The notes below the pieces were generated by a model that did no database searches, was not told the origin of the DNA, and saw only the letters and a list, made by a program, of their open reading frames with translations. Source: Branchiostoma lanceolatum (lineage: Eukaryota; Chordata; Leptocardii; Amphioxiformes; Branchiostomatidae). From it: DNA of 64,000 bases. Shown here in pieces: positions 11,170-23,500 of this stretch (its first letter is position 1; the number at the start of each line of letters is the position of its first letter). Both the position numbers and the translations under genes were made by a program. The DNA lies in assembly GCF_035083965.1 (NCBI RefSeq), contig NC_089736.1, positions 15,001 to 79,000 of the forward strand, read 5' to 3'.

Positions 11170-13430
11170 AACCTGACCTTGTTTGTGTTATCTTCGCGTG
11201 AACCTGACCTTGTTTGTGTACGTCTGCTACTTTATCCCATACTTTGTTTTTCCACCAGTTATCCAAGCATTTTCCTATTGATCCGTAATGTAAGCAAAAC
11301 GCTGCCCTCCAGGCTATTTAAGTTGAACAAACTGTAACAAAATACGATAAACAACCCACAACCCCCCCAGCATCAAGACTCTAACTGCAGTAACATGTTG
11401 CCAAAACTTTCAATTTGCTTGAATGACAAAAGCGACCTCTATTATACGTAATAAAAAGTGCACCCAGCATCCTGCACTGCATGGATCAAAAGCGCCGTCC
11501 TAGCTACTAGCGATTTATATCAATATTGCAGGACAATGCGGAACAGGTGGGGAGGGCGGAGCGTCTACGCTGTTGTTTTCAGTATCTCTCATGATATTCT
11601 TGTCTTCTCTCTGCCGTTTGATAGTTGCTATGAATATGATTTTGTCGTCGGTGAGGGTAGTTGGCCACAGATTTAACGTCCAAGCTCTGAACATCGCGCA
11701 ATGATAGTTTTAGGAGAGTTTCTTACAAGGTCAACGACCTCTGGGACTTTTGGCGGGAATGTTCACGAAGACAAAAGCATTGTGGGAGTATGTGCAAGGG
11801 AATTAGATTTTTCTCTTTGTATCAGTGGAAGCACTGTATGGACGTCTGTAACCACGTCTGTATTGACGCTAAAAGTTTTTAGATTGTTGTTCTTCAGCAA
11901 GTTCTGCTCCTCTAACTATCGATGGCGTCCGAACAGGTGGGGAGGGGGGCGCCCCGGGGCTCTTAGTAGAGCTATAGAGTATAGTAGAATTTTCGGTCAG
12001 GTAGGACTGTTCCAGTTTAGACCGCTCTTCAGTTGAACATTGCATCTTCTGACGAACATTCCAAACGGACGCATTTTGGACCAATTTCTAACCATGGATT
12101 ACAGTAGCAATAGCCTTTAAGGTGATGTGGGGTGCATTATGTACTCATGGGCTTGATGATACGCGTAAACTGACCGAATGACACTTGAGAACATGTGCTT
12201 TGTATATGCGCCGTTGGAGGGCGCTACTAAAGCGCGTACTTGTACTTGGTTCTGCACCGTGCAGTAGCGGCCTCTAGCGATCCATATCCATATCGTCTTT
12301 GGGTTTGGTGACACTTCAGTTCAGTGGTGTCTACCTTCGCCCAAGTACTAGTAGGTTCTGCTTTCGACCACCTACAGTGTGAGACCGGATTAATCGTCCT
12401 TTGCTTGTGGACAATCAGCTATGGGCCGGGAGTGAGACCTGGTGCAACACAGGCTACCTGAACCTGTAACCTGAGACCTGGTGCAACACGGGCTACCTGT
12501 AACCTGAGACCTGGTGCAACACGGTCTACCTGTAACCTGAGACCTGGTGCAACACGGGCTACCTGTAACCTGAGACCTGGTGCAACACGGTCTACCTGTA
12601 ACCTGAGACCTGGTGCAACACGGGCTACCTGTAACCTGAGACCTGGTGCAACACGGGCTACCTGTAACCTGAGACCTGGTGCAACACGGGCTACCTGTAA
12701 CCTGAGACCTGGTGCAACACAGGCTACCTGAACCTGTGACCATGACATGCTTGGTGCCAAAAAGGCTATTTTACAGCAGGGAGGTTTAAAAACAACAAAC
12801 CAAACACACATCTGTCAATCAACCCGCGCTAAAACCATACACAACATGCATGCTGATCTACCTTCAGGGAAACAATACACATCACGATGTACCTAGACTC
12901 GGGCAATACACATCCTGGTACCTACAGTGTCTGACAATACACAATGGGAATGTGATGAATAAAGCAGTCCCAGAGGACAGTGTAGTAAAACTAGCCATAA
13001 ATGGAAAAAGATCGTAGAACGTACTCTGGAGTTCTTAACTGTTACCATGGCAACAAACAAAGGGCACAAAAACTCGTGAACTTCATAGACGAAGCCAACA
13101 TGCCATCACAAAAGAACACCATAGCTGCCGTGCAGCAGCGCCCTTAGCGACCACGAACCAGATTGCAAGCTGGAGACCTTGTAAAAATGAGATTTTGTTG
13201 ATGTTTCAATTCTGCTACATGTAGTAGCCTGACATTGGTGTTATTAGAAAGGGCATCCATCCAGTCGAGTCACTGTTCTGAAAAGCGTTTTCCAATCTCA
13301 CTCTGTGTTAGCGCGATACGAGTGTTCAAAATTTAGATATTATTCTCCTAGAGTTCATATTAACGCAACTCCTCGCGTAAATAATTCCCCGTGTTTGGCA
13401 AATTTCTACCATTTTTCAGCCACCCGATGA
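11170..13430. other. Intergenic region with one minisatellite
   Basis: No convincing gene is visible between La and the retrotransposon. The region contains a two-copy CTTCGCGTGAACCTGACC-type repeat near 11160-11220 and the 33-bp array at 12430-12735. Confidence 0.5.
12430..12736. repeat. 33-bp minisatellite, 9 copies
   Basis: Units of GAGACCTGGTGCAACACGGG followed by CTACCTGTAACCT. They are nearly identical (GGGC/GGTC/AGGC variants). Because 33 is divisible by 3, long reading frames arise on the minus strand; these are not genes. Confidence 0.95.
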
Positions 13431-13436
13431 GTCTTC

Positions 13437-14731
13437 TTGAGCGAGTACTGTGCGGTAAATTGTAACATGCGTACATGTGCAGCCATGTCGCGGCGCGGCG
13501 GCCATGTTGATTTCTCATGCTGCTTGCTGTTTTGCGCGATAGTGCTTGCAGGATATCGCCACTTTCTGTCTGACGTCTCCTCAGCGCCCAGTCTATCGGG
13601 CCTGGGGTTGACTACGCTGCTAAGACCACTCAGTCCAAAGTTTAGTGTACGTTACGGAGCGGCGGCGCCCCTGGGGTTTAAGGGCCCTACCGGGTTTATG
13701 CTGGCGATCCTAATTCTGTCGGGAGACGTCAGAAAAACCCGGGGCCAGTTAAATACCCGTGTGGAGGGTGCGGGCGCGCTGTGGCCACTACACACAGAGC
13801 CCTGCAGTGTGACACATGTGATCAATGGATACATATAAAGTGTTGTGGTGTTGGTGATAAATTTTATAAGTTCTACCAAAATTCCTCATGCACATGGGTA
13901 TGTAACCAGTGCGGTATGCCCAGTTTTGCAAGTAGTCTATTTGATACTAACTCCTGGATCCATGATACAGATGGGTCTTTCTACAGACCTTTGTCTGACT
14001 TGGAAACAGATAGTATTGACTACACCCCACATCAAACCCCGACCAGGCAGCCTAGGTCACAAATAAACAAGACAACATCGGATGTTTCACTTACCAATGC
14101 TAGTATTCAATCCCCCTTTCACCCCACTGCTACTTCATCTCCATATCCCCCTCCAAGGACAGGTAACGCAGCTACAGGTAAGAACACTCCACATAAGTTA
14201 CAAGTCTTATCCTTGAATTGTAGGAGTATACAAGGGCAAGTTAAAAATGCACTCTTTCAAGCTATGATTGATACCGAAGACCCTGATATTATATGTGGAA
14301 ACGAATCACACCTCAACCCCGACATAGGGGATGGGGAAGTATTTCCAGCAGGTTATGACATCTACCGTAAGGATAGGAACAGCCAGGGGGGTGGGGTATT
14401 TATTGCTATTAAATCCTCCCTGGTATCCTCCCCCATTCATGACGCCACAAATGCTGAAATAGTGTGGGCAACTATCCAACAAGTAGGGTCCCGCCCCCTA
14501 TGTGTAGGCTCAGCCTACAGACCACCAAATTCCGGCACACAATACATGGACGAATTGATAACCTCATTACATAACATCTCGGGGAAATCCTTCCCTCCTA
14601 ACATTGCCCTCTTTGGTGACTTTAACCTACCAGGTGTTGACTGGAGTTCGGACCCTCCTCTTATTGATCCCTCGCCCCAGTACGGGGTGGGGATCAATAA
14701 TGCATTTTTGGAGGCGGTTTCAGAGCGCTAA
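13437..14731 (+). pseudogene. Retrotransposon 5' coding part: leader, 2A-like motif, PHD finger, endonuclease
   Basis: From the ATG at 13437 the frame encodes a hydrophobic stretch (CCLLFCAIVLAG) and ends the domain with LILSGDVRK. The sequence NPGP follows in another frame, reached across a run of five A bases (13,733-13,737). That second frame continues as a PHD-like finger (CGGCGRAV, CDTCDQWIHIKC, CTWVCNQC) and an APE endonuclease: LSLNCRSI, GNESHL, GGGVFIAIK, AYRPPN, and GDFNLPGVDW with the catalytic Asp/Asn. It stops at 14,731, where the reading should continue into the reverse transcriptase frame. GDVxxNPGP-type 2A peptides are known in non-LTR elements of lancelets and sea urchins; here the motif is split by a frameshift. 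Confidence 0.75.
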
Positions 14732-17030
14732 TCTAACGCAGGTGGTTCACTCTCCAACACGTGGCTCCAACATCCTGGATCTGGCCCTGGTGTCAGACCC
14801 CGGGCTCGTCGAGGAGGTTTGCACTGCCCCTGGTATTAGCGACCATGAGGCAGTGAAGACATGCATTAATACACGGGTCAGAATTAATAAAAAGAAACCT
14901 CGATCAGTATACATTTATAAGAAAGCAAATAAAACTGCACTGACTGAGGGGCTACAACAGCTAGAAAAACAGTTTATGGATAGAACACCTGCAAACTACA
15001 CAGTAGAACAAAATTGGAAGTATTTCACTGAAGGTTTCAGACAGCAAATCATGAAGCATATACCACAGAAACAATTGTCTTGCCGTCATCACTGCCCATG
15101 GGTCAAGGCAGAACTAAAACGGGCAATCAAAAAGAAAAAGAAACTCTACAAAAAAGCAAAAAATTCTATGCAAGAACAAGACTGGTTGAATTTCAAATGT
15201 TACCGCAAAGAAGTCAAACGAAGAATAAAGAAAGCCCATGATGAATACCTCAAGGAAATATTGGATGAAGCCTTGGACAACCCCAAGAAATTTTGGTCAT
15301 ACATCAAAAGTAAAAAACAGACTACTTCTGGGGTTGCACCCCTTGCCAGCGGCAACGATCTCGTAGCCGATGGATCGGGGAAGGCAGAGGTCCTTAGTCA
15401 ACAATTTGATTCGGTATTCACGAATGAAGATACTAATAATGTACCAGACATGGGAACTAGCCCATACCATGACATGCTGCAGCCAGTAGTCACTCTAGAA
15501 GGTGTGCGCAAATTGTTGGAGGGGATTAACCCAACAAAAGCTGCAGGCCCAGATCTCCTACCCTGTAGGATATTAAAAGAGTATGCACAGGAGATTAGCC
15601 CCATCCTTCAATTTATTTTCAATCAATCGCTGCAGGGAGGACAGGTACCTGTGGATTGGAGGGGAGCCTTTATCCACCCGATTTTCAAAAAAGGGGATAG
15701 GAGTGACCCTTCGAACTACAGGCCTGTTTCTTTAACCAGTGTGTGCTGTAAACTCCTAGAGCATATAATGTACTCAGCTACCATGAAACATTTAGAGGAA
15801 CATAACATCTTATTGCCAACACAACATGGGTTCAGGGCCAATCATTCCTGTGTGTCTCAACTTATTACTACCCTCCACGGACTTTATTCCTGGTTTGACA
15901 AAGGTACACAAGTTGATATGGCCATACTTGATTTTGCAAAGGCATTCGACAGTGTCCCACACATGCGGTTACTTAGGAAGCTAGATTATTATGGTATAAG
16001 AGGTAAAACACTTCAGTGGATAAAGAACTGGTTGACTGACCGTTATCAGCAAGTTGTGGTGGATGGAGATAAGTCCAAACCCGTTAAGGTAAGGTCTGGC
16101 GTGCCTCAGGGCACTGTATTAGGCCCATTATTATTCTTGATATATATAAATGATATCAACAAAGGGATTACCTCACAACTTCGTTTATTCGCTGATGATT
16201 GCTTACTCTACCACCCCATTAGAAAGGAAGAAGATCAACACACTCTACAGAAGGATCTTGATCAATTGTGTAAGTGGTCGGATCGTTGGCAGTTACGCTT
16301 TAATGTGAAGAAGTGTTCGATTCTGCACATACACAAATCAAAAAGAGCCTCTAAGCACTTATACACAATGTTCTCAGAGCCCCTTGAGTCTACATTGCAA
16401 CACCCTTACCTAGGTATTTTACTTTCACACAACTTGAAATGGAATACACACATAGATTATATAGCAGCTAAAGCAAACAGTACTTTAGGATTCTTGAGAA
16501 GGAATCTGAGAGGAGCATGTAGATCAATCAGAGCTCAAGCCTATTTGTCCATTGTTAGACCCAAACTTGAATATGCGTCCTCTGTGTGGGACCCCCACAA
16601 ACGCATACATTCACAAACAAACAAACTTGAGGACAAGTTAGAAGCAGTACAGAGGCGTGCCGCCAGGTTCGCCACTGGCGACTACCGTTTGACTACCAGT
16701 ATTACACACACTCTGCAAACCCTCGGTTGGCCCACCCTTCAACAGCGCAGACAAGTTGCCCGACTTTCACTTATGTACAAAGCTGTCAATAACCTTATTG
16801 CTATCCCCATCCACAATATCCTCACAAGAAATACTAACATAACCAGAGGACATCAGCAACGTTTTACCACAGTCGCCTGTAAGACAGAAACATACCGAGG
16901 AAGCTTTTTCCCCAAAACAGTCATAGAATGGAATGCACTTCCGCAACACCTTATCGAAACCAAGACTACAGATAGCTTTAAAGCTGGGGTGGCCAAGTAT
17001 TATGGTTACCCTGGCTTCACCCAGCTGTAA
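14604..17030 (+). CDS. Retrotransposon reverse transcriptase ORF
   Basis: This long frame overlaps the end of the endonuclease frame. The meaningful part starts near 14,735 (NLTQVVHSPTRGSN). RT blocks are in order: GPDLLPCRIL; PIFKKGDRSDPSNYRPVSLT; QHGFRANHS; the catalytic ILDFAKAFDSVPH; GVPQGTVLGPLLFLIYIND; and FADD (LRLFADDCLLY). The usual C-terminal region of CR1/L2-type RTs follows (FFPKTVIEWNALPQ). The catalytic Asp residues are present and the frame is open for about 765 codons, so the copy is fairly young. The annotated start is simply the first ATG in frame. In an intact element this would be one polyprotein with the endonuclease. Confidence 0.85.
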   Translation: MPSLVTLTYQVLTGVRTLLLLIPRPSTGWGSIMHFWRRFQSANLTQVVHSPTRGSNILDLALVSDPGLVEEVCTAPGISDHEAVKTCINTRVRINKKKPRSVYIYKKANKTALTEGLQQLEKQFMDRTPANYTVEQNWKYFTEGFRQQIMKHIPQKQLSCRHHCPWVKAELKRAIKKKKKLYKKAKNSMQEQDWLNFKCYRKEVKRRIKKAHDEYLKEILDEALDNPKKFWSYIKSKKQTTSGVAPLASGNDLVADGSGKAEVLSQQFDSVFTNEDTNNVPDMGTSPYHDMLQPVVTLEGVRKLLEGINPTKAAGPDLLPCRILKEYAQEISPILQFIFNQSLQGGQVPVDWRGAFIHPIFKKGDRSDPSNYRPVSLTSVCCKLLEHIMYSATMKHLEEHNILLPTQHGFRANHSCVSQLITTLHGLYSWFDKGTQVDMAILDFAKAFDSVPHMRLLRKLDYYGIRGKTLQWIKNWLTDRYQQVVVDGDKSKPVKVRSGVPQGTVLGPLLFLIYINDINKGITSQLRLFADDCLLYHPIRKEEDQHTLQKDLDQLCKWSDRWQLRFNVKKCSILHIHKSKRASKHLYTMFSEPLESTLQHPYLGILLSHNLKWNTHIDYIAAKANSTLGFLRRNLRGACRSIRAQAYLSIVRPKLEYASSVWDPHKRIHSQTNKLEDKLEAVQRRAARFATGDYRLTTSITHTLQTLGWPTLQQRRQVARLSLMYKAVNNLIAIPIHNILTRNTNITRGHQQRFTTVACKTETYRGSFFPKTVIEWNALPQHLIETKTTDSFKAGVAKYYGYPGFTQL

Positions 17031-17232
17031 GGGGAGGAGCCTATACCTAGTGTGGCAATGTACAGCACTACTTTGTTTGTTATTTTTTGCACCACTTTTT
17101 TTATTCTTGTTGACGGCGTGCACCACCACCACCGGCCACACTTGGGTAAGGCCTCTGACCAAAAGTCCTAGACACTATGCCCCACGCGGGGTTTTGTCTA
17201 GTATACGGAAGAAGAAGAAGAAGAAGAAGAGA

Positions 17233-17578
17233 GGCGGCCTGTGGAGAAATAGCGCACGGCGTGAATACGGAACGCCGCTCAGAGACTAACAAAGCCAGCG
17301 GAAGCCATACGTCTGCTTCGAGTTTGATAAGTTTTGTCCGTCATTTTCTTATTTCTGCTCACACAAAAATTCTATACAGTGTGAATATTTGATCTTTGAC
17401 ACTCTTTCATTTTTTTTCCACTTCCTTTGTTGATAAAAAGACGAGCATACCCCCACCCCCCGATTAATCGTGGATCGCCCCTCGAACCCCGCCAGCTTTT
17501 GTTCCGGCGGGAGGCTGTTGGAACAGCCGCGTGTCCGGCGGGAGGCTGATGTAAGAGCCGTGCTGTAATGGCGGAGTA
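17233..17578 (+). promoter_or_regulatory. Upstream region of the ALK1/2 receptor gene
   Basis: About 350 bp between the retrotransposon tail and the receptor ATG. The last ~100 bp are GC-rich with two copies of GGCGGGAGGCTG. I see no TATA box. The promoter role is inferred from position only. Confidence 0.35.
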
Positions 17579-20500
17579 ATGGCGGCGAGTCTGGAGTTGG
17601 TGGGCTGGGTTCTGGTGCTGTTCTCCGCTTCTCGCGCAGCTACAGCCGGTAAGTGCGAGTTTCACGGCTTCTGTAGGCTCGGGAAAGTTTCAGGTTTACA
17701 GGGAAGGTTTCTGTACGGGCAGAACCACTGCAAGGGCCGGGAAACTGTCGCCGCCGTCCCCGAATGGACGGGATCTTTTGTCGCCAAAGTTGTCCCTGTT
17801 TCTGGCCAGCGCAGATCCGAGTCTCGCCAGACAGGCCTGTCTACAGACTTTCTACCGTCTTCTCGGGCTGAAATCTGCCCGGATATGGTTGGGTAGGACT
17901 GGCCGGTTCCTCGAAAACTCCGATCTGATCCCTGCAGGGCGATTTCCCCGTTCTGGGGCGGGTTGTGGCGGGTTGTTTGGTCTGAGATGCGGGCCAGACA
18001 GCGGAGTGCCGCCGGTGGAGTGTCCATGGCGCCAGCCTGTTATCGGCGGGGTGAAGCCGTCTGTCTGCCGGCCTGAACCGCTCTCTCCCCCCGCTCACAC
18101 CCCGACTGGACTCCGGTACAGGCCACAGCCGGGGGAAACACTCAAGGGGCCCGTCAGGAGGGGGAGGGGGCCGGTAAACACACCCGACCCCCTCTCCGAC
18201 CTGCCCCCCTCCCCCCGGGTCGTTCCGTCTGGCCAGCTGTAAACAAACCGCCGCCAAATCCCCGATCAACTTTGTTTCGTCTTCGCCGGACTGAAATAGC
18301 AGAACGGCGATTTTCTGGGATATCGGCAGAAACACGTTATTCCTGATACAGGAGGGTTAAACAAATACAGCAGTGTGAATGTCTGCCAGGTGGTTTATAA
18401 GAAAACATTTGCGTTTGTAGTTTTGTGAGAATCTGGCTCTGTGAAAACGTTTTTCCTGTGAAGACAGGCAGCCCGATGTCCCGGGTATGTGGGTCAGGTC
18501 CAGGCCAGGTTCGGGCCACAGCAAGGCGATTCACTGGTTCTCACAGGGTTACATCAAGCCATTTTAAACCGCCTTGGTTATAAGTACAAATCAGGACTAG
18601 CCAAAGCTTCTCATGCAAGGAACTGTCTGGGAAGAAGAAAGAGGTAGACAACTGAAAAGATGGTGGGATGATATCAGAGACTGGACAGACATGACACAAA
18701 ATAATTTTATATAAGTAGAAATTTAGCAAGAGGTCAAGATGAAACAAAGGGCTGGGAGGAAAACTTGAATCTGGCTTGAAACTGCGTGAACCAGACATTA
18801 GGTACAGACTTCCCTCAGAGTTACTGTGTGAACCAGACATTAGGTACAGACTTCCCTCAGAGTAAGACTCTGTGTGAACCAGACATTAGGTACAGACTTC
18901 CGTCAGAGTTACTGTGTGAACCAGACATTAGGTACAGACTTCCGTCAGAGTTACTGTGTGAACCAGACATTAGGTACAGACTTCCGTCAGAGTTACTGTG
19001 TGAACCAGACATTAGGTACAGACTTCCCTCAGAGTTACTGTGTGAACCAGACATTAGGTACAGACTTCCCTCAGAGTTACTGTGTGAGCCAGACATTAGG
19101 TACAGACTTCCGTCAGAGTTACTGTGTGAACCAGGCATTAGGTACAGACTTCCCTCAGAGTTACTGTGCGAACCAGACATTAGGTACAGACTTCCGTCAG
19201 AGTTACTGTGTGAACCAGACATTAGGTACAGACTTCCCTCAGAGTTACTGTGTGAACCAGACATTAGGTACAGACTTCCCTCAGAGTTACTGTGTGAACC
19301 AGACATTAGGTACAGACTTCCCTCAGAGTTACTGTGTGAACCAGACATTAGGTACAGACTTCCCTCAGAGTTACTGTGTGAACCAGACATTAGGTACAGA
19401 CTTCCCTCAGAGTTACTGTGTGAACCAGACATTAGGTACAGACTTCCCTCAGAGTAAGACTCTGTTTCCATTTCAATTTTCCAGTGCAGCATTACTTTTC
19501 ATTTTTTATTTTTTATTAAGTCCAAGAGCCCAGAGATTTGCTTGGTGCGGCCTCCAGTTGTTTGGGTGCATCGTGGTTTACAGGATAAGGGCTGGATGTT
19601 GCATCGTGGTTTACAGGACAAATTATGGCTGGATGTGACTTTCTGCCAGTCTGTACAAGAGAACTTAGATGTTGCTTCTAGGCTGCCAAGAACACCAGAC
19701 ACATTCTGCCTGATTTTCTCCACCAGAAAAATAGAAAATTTGCATCATTTAGGAGGCATTTTAGTTCATTATTTAACATTTCCCAGGTAGTAGTAGAACT
19801 AGAATAGTACAGGTGGCGACAAAAATAAATCCAGAAGCACTTGTAAGTTGTTCCAGTGCAGGTAGATGTCAGAAATACCTGCACAGGTCCAGTTTTACCT
19901 GCACAGCTCCAGTTTTACCTGCACTAACCTGTGTATACCCAGTGCATGGACCAGTACAGGTAGACATCAGAAATACCTGCACAGCTCCAGTTTTACCTGC
20001 ACTAACCTGTATATAGTCACTACATGGACCAGTGCAGGTGCAGGTTAGGTGCAGGTAGACATCAGAAATCCTGTTCTACCCGCACTAACCTGCTTATGCA
20101 GGTGGTATTTTAGTAAAGAGTGGCGTTTTTCAGGTTGAACAGCGCAGATGTAGAGGTGACCAGTTTGCAGGTAGTTATTTTTGTCAGAAGGTCGTTCTTA
20201 GATTAGAACATGACCAGAGACACGCAGATCTGCAAGCTGTTTCCTGTGTCTGACAATCTTCTCCCCAAATAAACTGTTAATAAATGATTTTATCTATTTA
20301 GCATAATCAGCAGCCCCAGAACAAAGGTCTTCCTTTGCAACTGATGTTGTCTTACTGTACTACTGTACTGATGTTGTACTAATGGTGTCCTAATGTTGTA
20401 CTGTTGTTGTGCTGATGGTGTACTAATGTTGTACTGATGTTGTACTAATGTTGTATTAATGTTGTGCTGATGTTGTACTGTTGTTGTACTGTTGTTGTAC

Positions 20501-23500
20501 AGAAGTTTCGGCCATGGCTGGAAACAGCAGCAGTCCCAGTACGGACGGGTTCCTGTGCGAGTGTGATCCGGAGTCGTGTCAGGGCGAGGTCGTCTGCCGA
20601 GCTCAGCAGGAATGTTACTCTGCAATCGTCTACGGCGACCTGAAAAAGGTCAGGTTACAGAAAGAACTCTCTGCTTGTATCACACACAACTCTCCGCTTG
20701 TATCACACAGAACTTTCCGCTTGTATCACACAGAACTCTCCGCTTGTATCACACAGAAAGAACCCTCAGCTCTTCCTGAAGTTGTGTTTTGTTTTGTTCC
20801 AGGGGTGTTTTGGACAGGAGGAGCAGTCACGGATGTCGTGTAACACCCCGAACCAACGAACCGTCAACGTCGTCTGCTGCGACTACGAGATGTGCAACAA
20901 AAACATCACCCCAACCTTACCTACAGGTAACATTCAACCTTACCTACATCACCCCAACCTTACCTACAGGTAACATTCAACATTACCTACAGGTAAACAT
21001 CACCCCAACCTTACCTACAGGTAACATTCAACATTACCTACGTAATGTGCAACAAAACATCACCCCAACTTTACCTACAGGTAATGGTTGACCCGTGGGT
21101 TTTAGATTTTGAGTACCATAATGGTGTCATGTTTCAGACTCGACGTTTGCGGCGGACAATGACTTGAGGTAGTGTTGGTGTATAAGTATATGGAGGTGTC
21201 ATGTTACATTACGTGTGTCATGTAAACAGTAACAGTTTCATATTGCATGACTGGTGTCGTGTTTCAGACCCTGACCCGACGCGTGCGGTGGATAACGAGA
21301 TGACCCAGCTGGTGATCTACGCCGTGAGTCCGATCGGCGCCCTGATCATCCTGGCCGCCGCCGCCATCTGCATCGCTCGCTTCATGCACAAACGCCGCCT
21401 GCAGCGGTACGTCGCTTGTTTGTTTGTTTGTTTGTTTGTTTGTTTGTTACACCGTAAGTTTGATCTGCTAACTGTGATCAGAAAGGACCCCTACACTTTT
21501 CCATAAGTAGGTGGGTTCTTTAAAGTGTGGCTGTCCTCTAACACGGCTCCGGCTGGATGTCCCATCGGAGAAGACGTCCCTTTCCCAAGCTCAAGTCAAG
21601 TGGGAAATAGGTGTAAAGTACAAACTTGGGCTTGCCAGGGATTCGAACCCAGAACCCTCGGATTCCAAGTCACCACCCTAACCACAAGCCCTCCTTGCCA
21701 CCACCCTAACCACAAGCCCTCCTTGCGATGTGATGTGCTGTGATGTGTGTTGTAGTCTGATGTGATGTGTTGTTGGTCCCCCACAGGTACCAGCGTGACG
21801 TGGAGCGGGGAGGGGTGCATGTGGGAGACATGCATGCGTACCCCGCGGGAGACAACACGCTGCAGGACCTCGTGGACCAATCATCAGGCAGCGGGTCTGG
21901 GCTTCCGTTCCTCGTGCAGCGAACCGTGGCTCGCCAGATCACGCTAGTCGAACAGATAGGTCAGTATGGACTGCACACGCTGCACACTCTACATACGCTA
22001 CACACACACGCAACTTAACCCCAACCCTGCCGTGGCTGGCCAGATCTCGCTGGTCGAACAGATAGGTCAGTACACGCTACACACGCTGCACACACACACT
22101 TCTGTAGCAGTCAGCACAGCCTGGACACTAGCCCCAACTTTACCCTAACCCTGCGCCAGATCACGCTGGTCAAACAGATAAGTCAGTAGGATTGAAGTTT
22201 GTTTGGGTGTCCTGGAAAGGGCAGGTACGACAATTGCAAGGTGTGCCTTTAGATATTTAGTGTTGAAGTTTGCTTGTTGACTTGTGCGTCCAGGAAAGGG
22301 CAGGTACGGCGAGGTGTGGCGAGGCCAGTGGCAGGGGGAAAATGTCGCCGTGAAGATCTTCAACTCTCGCGACGAGAAGTCGTGGTTCCGGGAGACGGAG
22401 ATCTACAACACGGTTCTGCTGCGCCACGAGAACATCCTGGGCTTCATCGCCTCCGACATGACGTCCCGCAACTCCTGCACCCAGCTGTGGCTCATCACGC
22501 ACTACCACGAGTTCGGCTCGCTCTACGACTTCCTGCAGCGAACAACGCTCGACGCACACCGCATGATGAAGGTAACCTTTAACCTCTCACCCCTAACCCT
22601 AAACACACAACACTCAACGCACACCGCATGATGAAGGTAACCTTTAACCTCTCACCCCTAACCCTAAACACACAACACTCGACACACACCGCATGATGAA
22701 GGTAACCTTTAACCTCTCGCCCTAAACACACAACACTCGACACACACCGCATGAAGGTCATCAGGAGTTCCAGTGTCTAACCCTTAACCTCTAACCCTAG
22801 ACACAATGCTTGATTCCCACAGCATGAGAGTGTGAACAATGTCAGCGCATTCAGTTTTATGGACAATAACTTAGCCTTTGAACGTAATTACTGCTGAACA
22901 TTGTAAAAAATCTACTCAAGTCGTCTTCTTTAAAACATATTGTGGCCAGACCAGATACAGCCGGTAGCACACTGCGGCAGATACGATGATGAGCAAACAT
23001 GGCTGCCGGGTGGATGGATTGACTCACTGATTCATACAATATTGACGGATTGATTGACTCAGTAATTGATTTATTGACCATTGATTTACTGATTGATTGA
23101 TTGGTCTGTCCTCAGCTTGCCTGTTCCATCGCGGGCGGGCTGGTGCACCTCCACGTGGAGATTTTCGGCACGCAGGGTAAACCGGCCATCGCTCATCGTG
23201 ACCTCAAGAGTAAGAACATCCTCGTCAAGAGTAACGGCCAATGCTGCATCGCTGATTTGGGTGAGTTTTCTGTCATTTTTACATTCTGGTGGGTTTTAAG
23301 GTATTTGAGCCGTCAGTGCTCCAAATGTGTTGCTGACTATAGAATCATGTTGGGGAAACTTACTGTGAAGCTCCTCACCTCAACACACAAAAGTGTTACA
23401 CAAGTAATGCAATCCCATGTTGGACAGTTAACGTTTGTCTGTGTGTTTGTTTGTCTGTCTGTTAAAGTGTTTAAATGTTTTCCGGTCCGCAGGTCTGGCC

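Larger units (their letters stand above)
13430..17232 (+). mobile_element. CR1-like non-LTR retrotransposon (PHD + endonuclease + reverse transcriptase), decayed
   Basis: One element reads, in order: a hydrophobic leader, a 2A-like motif, a PHD-type zinc finger, a Ser/Pro-rich linker, an APE-type endonuclease, a reverse transcriptase and a 3' UTR. It ends in a short GAA microsatellite (17,209-17,232), the usual 3' end for CR1/L2-type elements. Two frame breaks (near 13,733 and near 14,715-14,731) show it is not intact. The 5' limit is uncertain, and no target duplication was found, as is common in this group. It lies just upstream of the ALK1/2 receptor, in the same orientation. Confidence 0.85.

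Noticed and set aside
12390..12811. Two overlapping minus-strand frames with repeated C-C-T-R-S-Q-V-T-G units
   Set aside because: Pure translation of the 33-bp minisatellite; no gene context.
13437..13838. Independent 133-aa gene
   Set aside because: It is the 5' leader of the retrotransposon; its tail is the 2A-like GDVRK running out of frame.
18786..19638. 223- and 254-codon frames in ALK1/2 intron 1
   Set aside because: Products of the 42-bp tandem repeat, present in several frames and on both strands.
22590..22740. Telomere-like CCCTAACCCTAAAC text
   Set aside because: Only short runs inside the 65-bp boundary repeat of ALK1/2 exon 6; not a telomeric array.
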